64,000 nucleotides of DNA from Parapristionchus giblindavisi (taxonomy: Eukaryota > Nematoda > Chromadorea > Rhabditida > Diplogasteridae): the NCBI GenBank assembly GCA_943737045.1, contig CALSFV010000241.1, forward strand, positions 558,001 through 622,000, in the 5' to 3' direction. Position numbers and translations under genes: made by a program. Shown here one piece after another: positions 22,731 through 34,167 of this stretch. Position 1 is the first letter of the stretch. Each line of letters opens with the position of its first letter. The notes beneath the pieces were generated by a model. It searched no databases, was not told the origin of the DNA, and saw nothing but the letters and a program-made list of their open reading frames with translations.

Positions 22731-24238
22731 CCTATTCTGAAAGCCTCATACAGCCGATACTATCTCGCAGACAGAGCAAATGGGAGAAAGTGGTCAGAGC
22801 GGAGAGTCAAATGATCAGATTGTAATTCGATGTGTGGTATCTAGCACTTTAGATTATTGTGTTGCGAACATTTTCAAATGTTCTTTTGACTTGAGGTTTT
22901 ATAAGGTGAACGGTTGTCATTATACTATTCAATTTTGTGCTGATGGCTGACATGGCTTGTGAGGAAGCGATCAATAGTGGATTTAATCACTTCAAGGTCG
23001 AATACTCATCTTCGTATTGACGATAGTTGAAGAATCAAGGAAAAGCGAAATCTTCTCACATTTTTATCTAACCGACATTATTCGACGCCTCATTGTTTGT
23101 ATGATACATGCAAACGTTCGATGAAACGATGAGCATTATTATTATGAACGTAAAGACCATGTCATTGTAATACATTGTTATTGTCATGCTCTCAACACTA
23201 TTGTCTTTGTTATAATCTCGTACTTCATAAGCAGAAAGTCTCGGTATTTCAAATACTAATAATTGACAAAAATGTGATGCAATACTGTATTTTTAAATGT
23301 TCATAAATGTTATTTCAATCATCAAAATCGATTTGTTTATCATTCCTCAAGGTGTAATCTTCTCATGTCGTTCTAATTAGAATCTCTCAGACGTTTGTTC
23401 TTTATTTTGTTCTTTCTGCCTAGAGGGAGAGAGGGAGAGGGAGAAATAGTGGGGGCGTGATGGGGGATGGATGGGGAGGGATCAAAATTCATATGAACAA
23501 AACATGCCTGATGGTGAGTGAAATAGAATGCACATGTCGATGAGGAAGATCATGATGAATGAGAGGAGTAGACAATACGGAGAGGGAGAGTTGATAATGA
23601 TGATCAGATTGATTATGAATATGTTAGACAGTACAGTACATAAGAGAGTAGAGATCAACCTGTATCAACTATGCTTCTAGGTTCTTACACAGCTATTATG
23701 GTATCATTGAAAACTAATCAATAATGAATCTGTTAGACAGTGCATTACATAACACAGAAAAGGGTTTGATGATAAATAAATTGTTTATCAAAGCCATGAT
23801 AGTAATTCTAAAAAGGCAAAACGGTAATAATAATAGTAACATAATAAGTCCATGCATGATCCGATTAATTCTATGCATGGCCATGACATTAATTGCACAA
23901 ATTATTGATCATACATGGATTCAAACACCTGAGAAAAGAGACCAAAGTTTAAATTTTTATTATTATTGTGAAATTTCACATCTTATAATTTTAACTTTAA
24001 TGTTCATGTAAACCTATATTTGTGCATTATAAAGAATTTGCATATTTGTTGCCTATTTCTTATCAATTACTGGTTTTCACTGTTGACGTAACGTTACAAC
24101 CCATTCATATTGATAAGAACCATAATAAAGACAATATTGTTGTCGTTGTATTATAGTTCCGTACTGTTGTTGTCGTATCAATGTGGAACTAACTTCCAAA
24201 CTTTGGGATGATTCTTATTGGACAGTGAAAAATTGAGT

Positions 24239-24322
24239 TAAAGGGAGCATAACCTCTCTCAATGATCTCTTAGATGCGCAATGCTTTCTCGTTGTCAATG
24301 AGAGAGGCATCATTCCCTTTAA
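24239..24322. mobile_element. TTAAAGGGAGC-family MITE
   Basis: Begins ttaaagggagcataacctc and ends attccctttaac. Shares termini with the copy at 41593-41714, and seems related to but distinct from the CTTAAAGGTACAC family. Confidence 0.6.
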
Positions 24323-24387
24323 CAAGTTCGTCTTATTACTCTTTTCATCCCATATATTTACATATAGAGATCGAGAAAGTAGCGGAT

Positions 24388-24487
24388 ACTAAAGGCACAC
24401 TCCGAGCAAATTTGAAACTCTCCGCTCTAGTAAGTGCTCTCTTGCTTTCCTTGTTTGTGTGAGAGCGTTGCCGGAATGGATAGTAAG
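24388..24487. mobile_element. CTTAAAGG-family MITE, one end lost
   Basis: Contains aaaggcacactccgagc and tttgaaactctccgctct, then gtgagagcgttgccggaatgg. Confidence 0.65.
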
Positions 24488-24505
24488 ATTAGTTCGTGAT
24501 GAAAA

Positions 24506-24628
24506 GGGAAAGGTACAACCCGTTATTCAAGGCACACGAAGTCCTGCTGGTGATCACTGCTAGTGATGATTCAAAGCCAATTCAGTCCGGAGGACCTAAT
24601 ATCTTCTTCGGACCTACTTTACCGCGGT
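24506..24628. mobile_element. Short dispersed repeat, family 3, copy 1
   Basis: The sequence from cccgttattcaaggcacac to tcttcttcggacctact matches 51700-51822 with scattered differences. Confidence 0.6.
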
Positions 24629-26373
24629 ATTCGTGATGTACCTTTAGTTTACTTATTGTTAGAATTTTCATATAATGCATTCCAGGAGTGTTTTTCATGA
24701 CAAAGATAAAACTGAAAAAGGTTTTTGTGTAAAAAATGATCAAAGATTACAATAAGTTTTCCAGGAAGTAAAATCACTTATTAATACAAAAAAAGGAAAG
24801 ATAAATCTCTTTTTCACTGATGGAAGAATTGACTTTAAATTTTTCCGTCTTCCTATCTCTGCGTCTATCGTTTTCCTCTCCATCTCCCTCTACCTCTCTC
24901 CTTTCTCTCCCTCTCCTTATTTCTCCTCCTTCCTCTCCCTCTCCTCTCATTCTCTCCATAGCTCTCATCAGTCTCTTTCGTTGTAGTCTCGAGCTGTGCT
25001 TTTTCCTCTTTTCGTTCGACTTCGCAGTGTACCCCCACCACACGGGGGAGGAGAGGTAGAGGGAGAGAAAAAGGGAGAGGGAGAGAAAAAGGGAGAGGGA
25101 GAGAGTGAAAAATAGCATTCTTGAAGACATCTGGCATTAGCAGAGGGCTTTTGATGATGAAAAGAAGGATGATTGAATGTATCGAGGATATTTCCCCTTC
25201 GATCGAAAAGCCATTAAAATACTATGGAAAGTTTAAAGACAGAGTATCCTCTGGTCTCTGCATACCTGAAACTGGACCTTCTTGTGGGTAACGGCATCGC
25301 TTTCTAATCAAGCACTATTTTTCATGAATTGTTTAGACAGGAAGCGGGAATGGTCTCATTGTCAGCTCGCGGATACTTGATGAAAATTTGCATAGACATC
25401 GCTGACATTGTGAATGTATTGTGAGATCATTGACAAAGTCCAAAAATCCTGGCGTGCCATAGCCGAACAAGAAAATTGGTCCAAAGTTGCTCACACTTGT
25501 AGAAACTATTCCTCAAAACAATTTTTTCGCTAAAATACCCAAAATACTGGCGACTATACCACCGCCCCAATTGTTCTCTTCACTCAGGAAACAGAATATG
25601 CATCGCAATTGTGGCCAGAACGGAGGATTTCGAATTAGCTTGTGGTGTCGCTGTAACGATATTTTCTCTGTGTGGTTCGCCAATGATGATATCAGAAGCA
25701 GTGCCGATTAAGCATCGATGCCCTCAATATAATTTACGATGTTAGTATGTAGGTTAGTCTTTAGCTATGAATGATGACTAATTCATCGATATATTACTTA
25801 ATTATTAATCGAAACATCCAATTCCATTCGTTCATCAAAAAGTGCAAGAAAATTGTCATCCTTTCTCATCAAGATGCAGAAAAAATTTTAAAAAAATATT
25901 ATATAATTCATTTTTAAAGTATGTTTTCCGTGATTATCTAATTATTTTTAATTCAAATACTTCAGCAGGTATTTCGCATTAGGACCTATTCACAATTAGT
26001 TCGAGAGAGAATTACTATTAAAAACAACATTTATTCCAAAAAAAAAAATAAATCATTTATTCCATCATTAGACTTAATAGTATAAATATCTTCATTATCT
26101 TCAATGAAATAATTAAAAAAAAGAATAATTTGAACATAGGTCAATACATTCTATAGACATGATGAAGATGTTTGATAGTGAGACATCTCAATGAGTCTCA
26201 ATTAATCTATCAATCAAGCGAGTGTTTTTAATTACTTACAAGTTACAAGTTGTTAGTTGACATAACAGTCTGGTAAACGCTCCCATCTCCCTTCACTGGT
26301 TGTGGTCTCCAGAAAACCCTTCAACTACTACGTTTTCGAATCAGCAATCCAAAGAACGACCAGAATTCTTTTC

Positions 26374-29300
26374 TCAACGGCGATGCAGATGTAGGAAAAT
26401 GTTGGAAGCTTTTATGGGATGGGAACATGGATTCAGAAAACGGCTGACTATCAATGAAAGAACTGTTTTCTCCTCTGCTAGAGCAAATCTCTGACCTGAA
26501 AGAAATTTGTTATTAATGATCATCGTGTTCTGTACTAAACGCTATACATGCTGCGGTATTTTTGCTCTCGGGGAAAACAGTCTCGGTACCGAGAATCACG
26601 GCGTACAGCACGTCATGCACCACGGTGTCTAAAGACGCCTTACGCCGCGGGACGTACACCGTTTTCCCACACCACCATCTAACCATCGAAAGGTCGTACC
26701 CCGCTGTGCAAAAATACCGGAGTGTTTTAATGAATCGATTATAATCATAGTTTACCAACCAATACAATTCCGTGGTCCTGCAGAGAATGGAAAATATGCG
26801 AATGGATGTCTCCTGTTAACAGCTTCATTGTCAAAATGTTCAGGATAGAATTCAGTTGGTTTCTCCCATTGCTATAAAAGATCAAAGATCAAGATATCAT
26901 TATTGATTGATTCACATACATCGGGATTTCGATGAGATGCAAAAGGAGCAATTAATGCAGTGATATCCTTAGGAATAGTATATTCATCCAATTGTAGATC
27001 ATGTGTTGCGAATATTGGAACTGGAGGATATAATCTAGAATTGAACTTTTATTTATTTATATTATATTATTTAAATTAAATGGCTAATATTAAAATGATA
27101 AAGTAATTTATTCTCATTCATGCCACATTGAAATAACATAATAAGGGTATTCTATCTAATAATAATAATAATACTTTATTATGCCGGGAATTATTATTAT
27201 TAGCCCCTTATTATGTTATTTCACTGTGAATTGATCAAAATGATATAAAACGGGTCAAACTAATTTGTCCGAGACGCAGAGCGAGTTTGGCCAAACAGAC
27301 CATGCAGGGCATGCATTATTGTTAGGAAATGGTAGCTTAAGTACATTTTTAGAAAAATCTCTCTATTCTAACAACATTCAGTCCAAAATATTCCGTATTA
27401 TAGATTTCTTTTAATAGTTGTATTTCTTTCTCTATTTGAAGCTGTTTAAATTTGAATTTGAAGAATTTGAATTTTAAGCAATTTGAAGCTAATTTCATTT
27501 TTATTATTACTATGTACTTTCTTAATGTTATTTCTTTTTCGTATTGTATTGTACAAACGACATATTTTACATCACAAATTTATCGCAGTAACTAGCACAA
27601 TTCACTCAATTATGTGGGTCACTCGTTCTGCAATTCGACGATAGGATTGGCAGGATTCGCATTGACATGGTACAACAACACAAGATATGTTCCAGTACCT
27701 CCCACTGAGACTGACTGACGTTGTTCAGATCCTGCAAATATGTTTTTGTAAAACATCATTCACTACTGTATAAGCTACCTTATCTCCGTTAATGATCACA
27801 ATTCAGGAAGGTCATCGATAGATGCGATTGATTGTGTAGTATTGCTTGAATCCATGAGCTGTAGCTTCCTGCCTAGCGCAGAGACATGATGATTACCCAT
27901 TACGAATTTCTCTGCCCTCAGCATCCTAGAATGTAAACTCAACGTAAATTTGGTGAGGGCGCTATTACGAGATTTCAGACTCTAAAATCTCGTAATTTTT
28001 TTCATTCCTCTCTCTCAGATGGAGGGGTGCGGTCGCTATTACGAGATTTCAGACTCTAAAATCTCGTAAGTTTTTTCATTCCTCTCTCTCAGATGGAGGG
28101 GTGCGGTCGCTATTACGAGATTTTAGACTCTGAAATCTCGTAATTTGTTTCATTCCTCTCTCTCAGATGGAGGGGTGCGGTCGCTATTACGAGATTTCAG
28201 ACTCTAAAATCTCGTAAGTTTTTTCATTCCTCTCTCTCAGATGGAGGGGTGCGGTCGCTATTACGAGATTTTAGACTCTGAAATCTCGTAATTTTGTTCA
28301 AACCTCTCTCAGGTGCGGTGGCTATTACGAAGTTCGAATTGAAGTTCGGATTCACGACGATTCACGACGGATCCGCTTGCTGCCCACTACAATGCCTTGC
28401 GCATTTTAACAAGTTAGTCGATTGTCGATTGTCAAGCTTTGTAAGTGTAAATGAGTAGGGAGAAAGCAGAAAATTACAAACCGTATTGCCCTGCTTTCTT
28501 CTCAGCACAGCTGTTGATGATGCTCATTAAAGAAATATTTCTTTCTTCGTAGACAATTGTATTATTTCCAACATGAAGCAATACCGATTTGCAGATGAAA
28601 TCGACAAGAAAAACTAACTTGTTAAAATGCGCAAGGCATTGTACTGGGCAGCAAGCGGATCCATCGTGATTCGTCTTGAATCCGAACTTCAATTCGAACT
28701 TCGAACTTCGTAATATCGACCGCACCTGAGAGAGAGGTATGAACAAAATTACGAGATTTCAGAGTCTAAAATCTCGTAATAGCGACCGCACCGCTCCATC
28801 TGAGAGATAGAAATGAACAAAATTACGTGATTTTAGAGTCTGAAATCTCGTAATAGCGACCGCACCCCTCCATCTGAGAGAGAGAGGAATGAACAACATT
28901 ACGAGATTTTAGAGTCTGAAATCTCGTAATAGCGACCGCACCCCTCCATCTGAGAGAGAGAGGAATGAACAACATTACGAGATTTTAGAGTCTGAAATCT
29001 CGTAATCTAGGATTTTCGGATCAAACATCAAACAACTACCTGCGAGTGGTATGTTTTCATAATTTTGAAATAAATAAAATTCCATTTGCAGAAAATTGGC
29101 AAACAAGTTGAAGCAAAGGAATTAAAAGCACGGAAAAAATCATCGCTGGACGACTTCTAATCCAATCGAAGAAGTCAAAAAAGCGAAAAATAACTGAGAA
29201 AGAATAATAATATACGATAAAATTTTATTCATGAATATTAGTCGAAGAAGCATTGAAAAGGTCAAACATACAGAACACACAGAAAAAAACAACTTTTAAA

Positions 29301-30205
29301 AAATGGGGATAAAATGGGGATACAATACGAAAAAGAAATAACATTAAGAAAGTGAATTATAATAAGAAAAAAATTAAATCAGCTTCAAATTACGAAAGAA
29401 ATACAAATAAAATAAAATGAAATAATAAGAGATAAAATGTGTTTTCCCATTACATAAAATTAGGGACATTTGCTTACTTTTTGAAAAGATCGAAAAGTCT
29501 GTATATAGACGTTGGGCACGTATGAGTTTGGCCAAACTCACTCTGCGTCTCGGACAAATTAGTTTGACCCGTTTTATATGAATACCTCAATGATTCCTTA
29601 ATACATTTTTCTAATAGAACACATTTCTTCAAATCAGCTTCAGTTGGTTCTCTCATTGAATCACCGAACACTTCATCTAGTTCAGCATGGATTCTATCCT
29701 GAATTAAATGCACAAAGATCAAAGAACAAAGATCAAAATCGTACCTGATAATCCTGATGTTGTCCTATTAGCCATGCAGTAAACCCAATTCCAGAGGACG
29801 TAGTGTCGTGGCCTATAATGTTCAACACAATATTAAATTTAAAAATGGTTTAAGAGCATACCTTCAAACATGAATGTATCAACTTCTTCTCTTATATCCT
29901 CATCAGTTAGATTATTCTCTTCTTGAGTGTACAACATTAGATCAAGGAACACCATCTTTTTCTTAAATTTTGTTATATCAAAATCTTCCATTCCTCCTTC
30001 ATCAATCAATACTTGGCGTCTTTCTGATATAACCTTCAAAGACTATCTACATCTCAATTCATTAGTGCGTCAATACAAACCTTTCTAGTGAAATCAGTCG
30101 TTAGTTTAACTAATCGATCAAATTCAAAACCTAGTCCACATCCATAAAAGATTGGTTTGATCCATAGCCATGGAGATCTTTTAATCAATTAGTCAATCAA
30201 TAATA

Positions 30206-30281
<76 letters not shown>

Positions 30282-31369
30282 TATATTTATTTCGACTTTA
30301 CCTACCTCTCGTAAATGAAAATGATTTCAGATAATCTAATGACAGCATTGACATATTCTGAATTCTTTCCGATTTGAGCATTCACCTGACAATGAGAAGC
30401 CATTGCAGTTTCTACAATTCATATTGATTGATAGATTACTGATTGATTGAATCTACCACAAATGATATCCATAGCGCATCGTTTGAAGTATGGGAATAGA
30501 TCGACTTCTCTTCCTGTATCTGCCATTTTCTCCAATTGATCTATGAAAATCTATAACGATGATTGCTATGAAATATCGAAAATATAACAATATTACTTCT
30601 CCTTGTCTAGCGAATATTTCTGTATACGTTTTCAAAACATTGAAATGAAATGCAGGAGTGAGCATCTTTCGTCGTGAGAACCATTTCTCATTTGTGCTAA
30701 ACAAAACTAAATTTACGATTATTCATATCAGCAGTAAATTATTGATAGCCAATGTGCAAAATCAGAAAAAAAAACACAAAATGATGAATTGTTTCAAAGA
30801 GTGAAAAAAATAAAAGCTAGCCTTATAAGAGGACCAGTTCCAATCCATTCAGATAATTTACCATATTGAACAGCTTTTGTAATAAGGGTATTACTCTCCA
30901 AAACCACCTTGATATATCGATTAGATGAAAGATTATGTGAATATTCCTCGACTACCTTACAAAACTCTGGTTTGGTGACAACAACGAGTGGAACAGGACC
31001 TAGCCATGCTTTGACTACACCTGGATGATTCTTGAAATACGCATATACATTGATCCACCCATTTAGTTGACTCATGAAATCTGAAAATTTGAATTATTTT
31101 TCTCCATACAGTAACTATTACGAAAAGAGTTAGATACCAGCAGTATTCAATTTGAACTGCCATGCACTTCCTATTATTGGATATGCTTTAGGACCTGGTA
31201 ACTGAAAATAATATATTAGATATTGATGATTAAGAAACAAATAAACCATGGCTAAATTGAAGTACGATCTGTATGTGAGGGTGGTCATTTCTCGTATTCG
31301 ATTCCATGTTACACTCCATATAAATGCAGCTATGGATAGAGGAAGAAGAATGAGTTGAACTGCTACCAT
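26374..31369 (-). CDS. Cytochrome P450, CYP4 clan
   Basis: A haem-thiolate monooxygenase, normally ER-anchored, oxidising fatty acids or xenobiotics. Thirteen exons: 31247-31369, 31138-31201, 30822-31080, 30597-30696, 30457-30550, 30306-30411, 30081-30177, 29862-30042, 29745-29812, 29586-29698, 26920-27034, 26760-26871, 26374-26495, giving 517 residues in one frame. Visible features: hydrophobic N-terminal anchor ([18 protein letters not shown]), proline hinge [11 protein letters not shown], helix-C region [17 protein letters not shown]-helix GHDTTSSG, K-helix ESLR, and haem-binding [20 protein letters not shown] with the cysteine ligand. The exon 3 donor is GC rather than GT. After ..LIVSRF the C-terminal 20 residues do not look like a normal CYP4 end. 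Nematode CYP29/32/37-like families are the nearest candidates. Confidence 0.9.
26554..26719. mobile_element. Hairpin/MITE-like element in last P450 intron
   Basis: Starts cggtatttttgc and ends gcaaaaataccg, with a second inner pair gggaaaac/gttttccc. About 166 bp, imperfectly palindromic over its whole length. Confidence 0.6.
27957..28310. repeat. Array of five ~75-bp palindromic units (left)
   Basis: Each unit contains attacgagattt(c/t)aga followed by its own complement ending atctcgtaa, then a spacer tcattcctctctctcagatg and gaggggtgcggtcgct. Palindromes begin at about 27963, 28038, 28112, 28185 and 28260. The inner strand of units 3 and 5 is flipped relative to 1, 2 and 4. Confidence 0.85.
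28741..29010. repeat. Array of four palindromic units (right, inverted)
   Basis: Reverse-complement version of the left array, with palindromes at about 28748, 28822, 28897 and 28974 and spacers agcgaccgcacccctccatc / tgagagagagaggaatgaac. One fewer unit than the left arm. Confidence 0.85.
29091..29160 (+). pseudogene. Possible captured terminal exon inside the transposon
   Basis: After a tttgcag acceptor-like site the + strand reads [20 protein letters not shown] followed by DF and stop. The lysine-rich tail ending SSLDDF looks coding and resembles PCNA-interaction-type tails, but no partner exon was found in this window. It could be the last exon of an element-encoded or captured gene. Confidence 0.3.
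30204..30282. repeat. (TAA)n microsatellite in P450 intron 6
   Basis: About 26 triplets between exons 7 and 6 of the P450 gene. Confidence 0.95.
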
Positions 31370-31386
31370 CTGATAAATTAATGATA

Positions 31387-32907
31387 TCACGCGTGTCGCG
31401 TAAGGATCAATACAACTGTCGGACAATGAAAAAATGAAAATTTGGTTTAAATCATTTTTGGATAGCCCTGACAGTGCCGGAGAAGATAACGTTTCGATTT
31501 TTTGTCTAAGATCAATTTTGACGAATATAGACGCCGTTGACTGTCGGAATTTTTGGAAAAGTGTTGACTTTCACCCCCAATAGCTCGCTTTTGAATGGAA
31601 AAGCGAAAATATCATAGAGACATAAATTGTAGAAAATTCTCAGGAGAATCGAGATAACACAAGCAGAAATTACGAAATCGATTTTTCATCATCTTCTGTG
31701 GCGGAAAGCTGACGTTTGCACCACAAATCGAAAGTACAATTTTTTATTGGTTCAGATGATAGAAATTGTGAAGACGGATCGATTGATGTATAGTTATTGG
31801 GGTTGAATCGTGACCGCAATATGAGTTTTTCCCAAAAAAACGATTCTGAAATCTCGGACTTGGCCGATTTCTCGCTCGAGAGATGGAAGAGTCACTTTGA
31901 TCTACCCACTCTTCTCTCGTTGATAAATGATTTACCAATTTTTTTTGTTTGTTTTACGAGCTTTCTTTTTTAAAATGTTTTGAACGGGTTTCCTTGTTTC
32001 CTGAATATATTGCTGAATCACTGGCCACCTCATCTCCTCAACTCGAGCATGTGCTACTTCGCTGTCAATCGACCGTCTCTCCATGAGAAAAGACCAAGAC
32101 TCAAGGGAGTCGATCTGGAGAAGAATAGTTAATGTACAATAGTCTTCATTTTGATGAGATAATTAGTGATAAGCAGGATGAGGATGGTTTCCTTCGAGAG
32201 ACTATCGCGGTCTGAATTGACTCCATCTTTGATAGATGGATTGTTTATTGTTCGTATTTACATTGTTTATAAAGTAATTCCTTCTTTTAAATAGGTTGTA
32301 GTTATGATATTCATTTATTTCAACATTTTTTCGAGTTCAGTGTACAGAAATGCCAAGAAATATCATTGAACAGCGAGAGACGAGTGGGTAGATCAAAGTG
32401 ACTCTTCCATCTCTCGAGCGAGAAATCGGCCAAGTCCGAGATTTCAGAATCGTTTTTTTGGGAAAAACTCATATTGCGGTCACGATTCGACCCCAATAAC
32501 TATACATCAATCGATCCGTCTTCACAATTTCTATCATCTGAACCAATAAAAAATTGTACTTTCGATTTGTGGTGCAAACTTCAGCTTTCCGCCACAGAAG
32601 ATGATGAAAAATCGATTTTGTAATTTCTGCTTGTGTTATCTCGATTCTCCTGAGAATTTTCTACAATTTATGTCTCTACGATATTTTCGCTATTCCCATT
32701 CCAAAGCGAACTATTGCGGGTGAAAGTCAAGACGTTTCCACAAAATCCGACAGTGAACGACGTCTATCTTCGTCAAAATTGATCTTAGACAAAAAATCGA
32801 AACGCTATCTTTTCCGGCACTGTCAGGGCTATTCAAAAATAGTAAATATAATAGGGGTTAAATTTTGTCCGGACGATTTTGTCTCGATCCTTACGCGACA
32901 CGCGTGA
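31387..32907. mobile_element. 1.5-kb long-terminal-inverted-repeat element next to P450 start
   Basis: Arms 31387-31921 and 32373-32907 are each about 535 bp and reverse complements with few mismatches, beginning TCACGCGTGTCGCGTAAGG. TA dinucleotides flank both ends (31385-31386, 32908-32909), as in Tc1/mariner-type insertions. The 450-bp spacer holds no recognisable gene. The left end is 18 bp upstream of the P450 ATG. Confidence 0.85.
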
Positions 32908-32911
32908 TATA

Positions 32912-33325
32912 CCGTCAAAACGAAAAAAAGTGAAACATTTTTCAAAAATTTTGAAAAATTTTGAGAAAAGTTCACAAGATTTTGAAAATTTTGAATCATG
33001 ATATCTAAACGCGGTTGCTAGTTTTTTATTAGATAATAGGGTATTTGAGCATCTCTGGGCTTGCCTCATTTACCTATGAAGAATAATTTTGAAATAAATC
33101 AGTGTGAACGCTGTTTTGTGAAACTGGTATATGGGCGTTCCCGATTATTTTTTTCACTTTTGTCGTACATAACTGCATTGTGCAAACACATCCATAATGA
33201 AAAACCTTAGATAATACATCATCAAGATCGTGAAAAATGCTCAAACAAGGAATATGTGAACTTTTTTTTTTTTTTTAATTTTTCAACATTTTTGAAAAAT
33301 GTTTCACTTTTTTTCGTTTTGACGG
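32912..33325. mobile_element. 414-bp Tc1/mariner-like MITE
   Basis: Terminal inverted repeats CCGTCAAAACGAAAAAAAGT (and onward to about 45 bp) at both ends, flanked by TA (32910-32911 and 33326-33327). The interior is AT-rich and non-coding. It abuts the preceding inverted-repeat element with only the TATA of the two target sites between them. Confidence 0.9.
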
Positions 33326-33554
33326 TAGATTGCAAGCTTATGTAAATAGCGTTATTCTCATCAAGTCTAATGTGCTTGCAAACATGTACATTATCCATTT
33401 TTTGAAACACATGTTTATGGCATGTTAGTTGTCCTAGGTTGCCTATTCAATTCTCTATCAAGTGCATATTGCGTCTCTCCACATTATCAAGACTAGAAGA
33501 CGATCACCATGGGGCACAGAAGATGACCACAAGATATTGTCCGTACGAAATGCA

Positions 33555-33822
33555 CTTAAAGGTGGAGACCCGCGAATGATGTAGTGGTAAAACTTCTAAC
33601 TAGAAAGCGCATGGTCACGGGTTCGAATCCTATTGCCAAACTTTCTTATTTTCAAAAAGCGCGCCTTTGCCTGAGTTTGATAGCATGATTCATTCATGAG
33701 TCTAGCAATCAATATGCTGAATTAGCATAAAATAAATAGTGTACGGTATGTAGAAAAACTTTTGCTATCATTCTGTCTTCACAGTTTGTTCACGAAAATA
33801 TTCGCGGGAGTCCACCTTTAAG
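33555..33822. mobile_element. tRNA-derived element with terminal inverted repeats
   Basis: Ends CTTAAAGGTGGAGACCCGCG and CGCGGGAGTCCACCTTTAAG. Inside, 33577-33640 carries an A-box-like tgatgtagtggta and a canonical B-box ggttcgaatcc. This combines pol III promoter boxes with DNA-transposon-type ends. A diverged copy lies at about 48953-49232. Confidence 0.75.
33572..33642 (+). pseudogene. tRNA-like sequence in the element
   Basis: Has the D-arm pattern gtagtggtaaaac and the T-arm cacgggttcgaatcct; the anticodon-arm region cttctaactagaaag can pair (cttct/agaag-like). Ends do not form a full acceptor stem, so a working tRNA is unlikely. Confidence 0.45.
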
Positions 33823-33958
33823 ACAATGAAAAATGTTGCGCCTGAACTTGTCGATTCTCACTCCACTAACTCACACCTAATCCGTCTGAACTTCGTCGCA
33901 CTGATTTGATATTTCTAAGAGAGCGTTCATGTTTCTGAACAATGTGAAACATGCCATT

Positions 33959-34167
33959 GCTCTGGTATTTTGCCACTTAAAGTCTACTTAAACTTTCCCA
34001 CTTTAAGTAGACTTTAAGTAAACTTAAAGTGAGACGTAAGTCTACTTAAAGTGGTGTGGTATACTGTAATGCATTTCGTCAAATGTTCTTTCACTTAAAG
34101 TTTACTTAAAGTCTACTTAAAGTCTGTGACGTAGTTTAAGTAGACTTTAAGTGGCAAAATACCAGAG
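33959..34167. mobile_element. Palindromic MITE rich in ACTTAAAGT
   Basis: Ends ctctggtattttgccactta and its exact reverse complement, about 35 bp each. The interior repeats acttaaagtctacttaaa in both directions, so most of the 209 bp is self-complementary. Confidence 0.85.

Larger units (their letters stand above)
21000..26373. other. Intergenic region upstream of tropomyosin
   Basis: Contains (GGGAGA)n tracts (21226-21330, 25055-25105), a run of 27 G (21808-21834), MITE copies and AT-rich DNA. No exon with protein support was found. The distal tropomyosin promoter should lie just right of 20983. Confidence 0.5.
27243..29579. mobile_element. 2.3-kb foldback transposon in P450 intron 10
   Basis: Outer inverted ends ATATAAAACGGGTCAAAC (27243) and its reverse complement (ending 29579) continue inward as aatttgtccgagacgcagag and further matched blocks (for example about 27511-27550 against about 29318-29360). 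The inner arms carry tandem palindromic units and enclose a spacer of about 200 bp (28417-28616). No transposase is visible. The right end lies 6 bp inside the intron from the exon 10 donor. Confidence 0.8.

Noticed and set aside
25260..25310. Possible minus-strand exon (SDAVTHKKVQFQ before a GTATGC donor)
   Set aside because: A single short candidate between two genes with no partner exon or recognisable family.
27957..29010. CRISPR-like array (regular repeats with spacers)
   Set aside because: The repeat and the spacer are both near-identical between units, the units are palindromic and the context is a eukaryotic intron, so this is a tandem repeat in a transposon.
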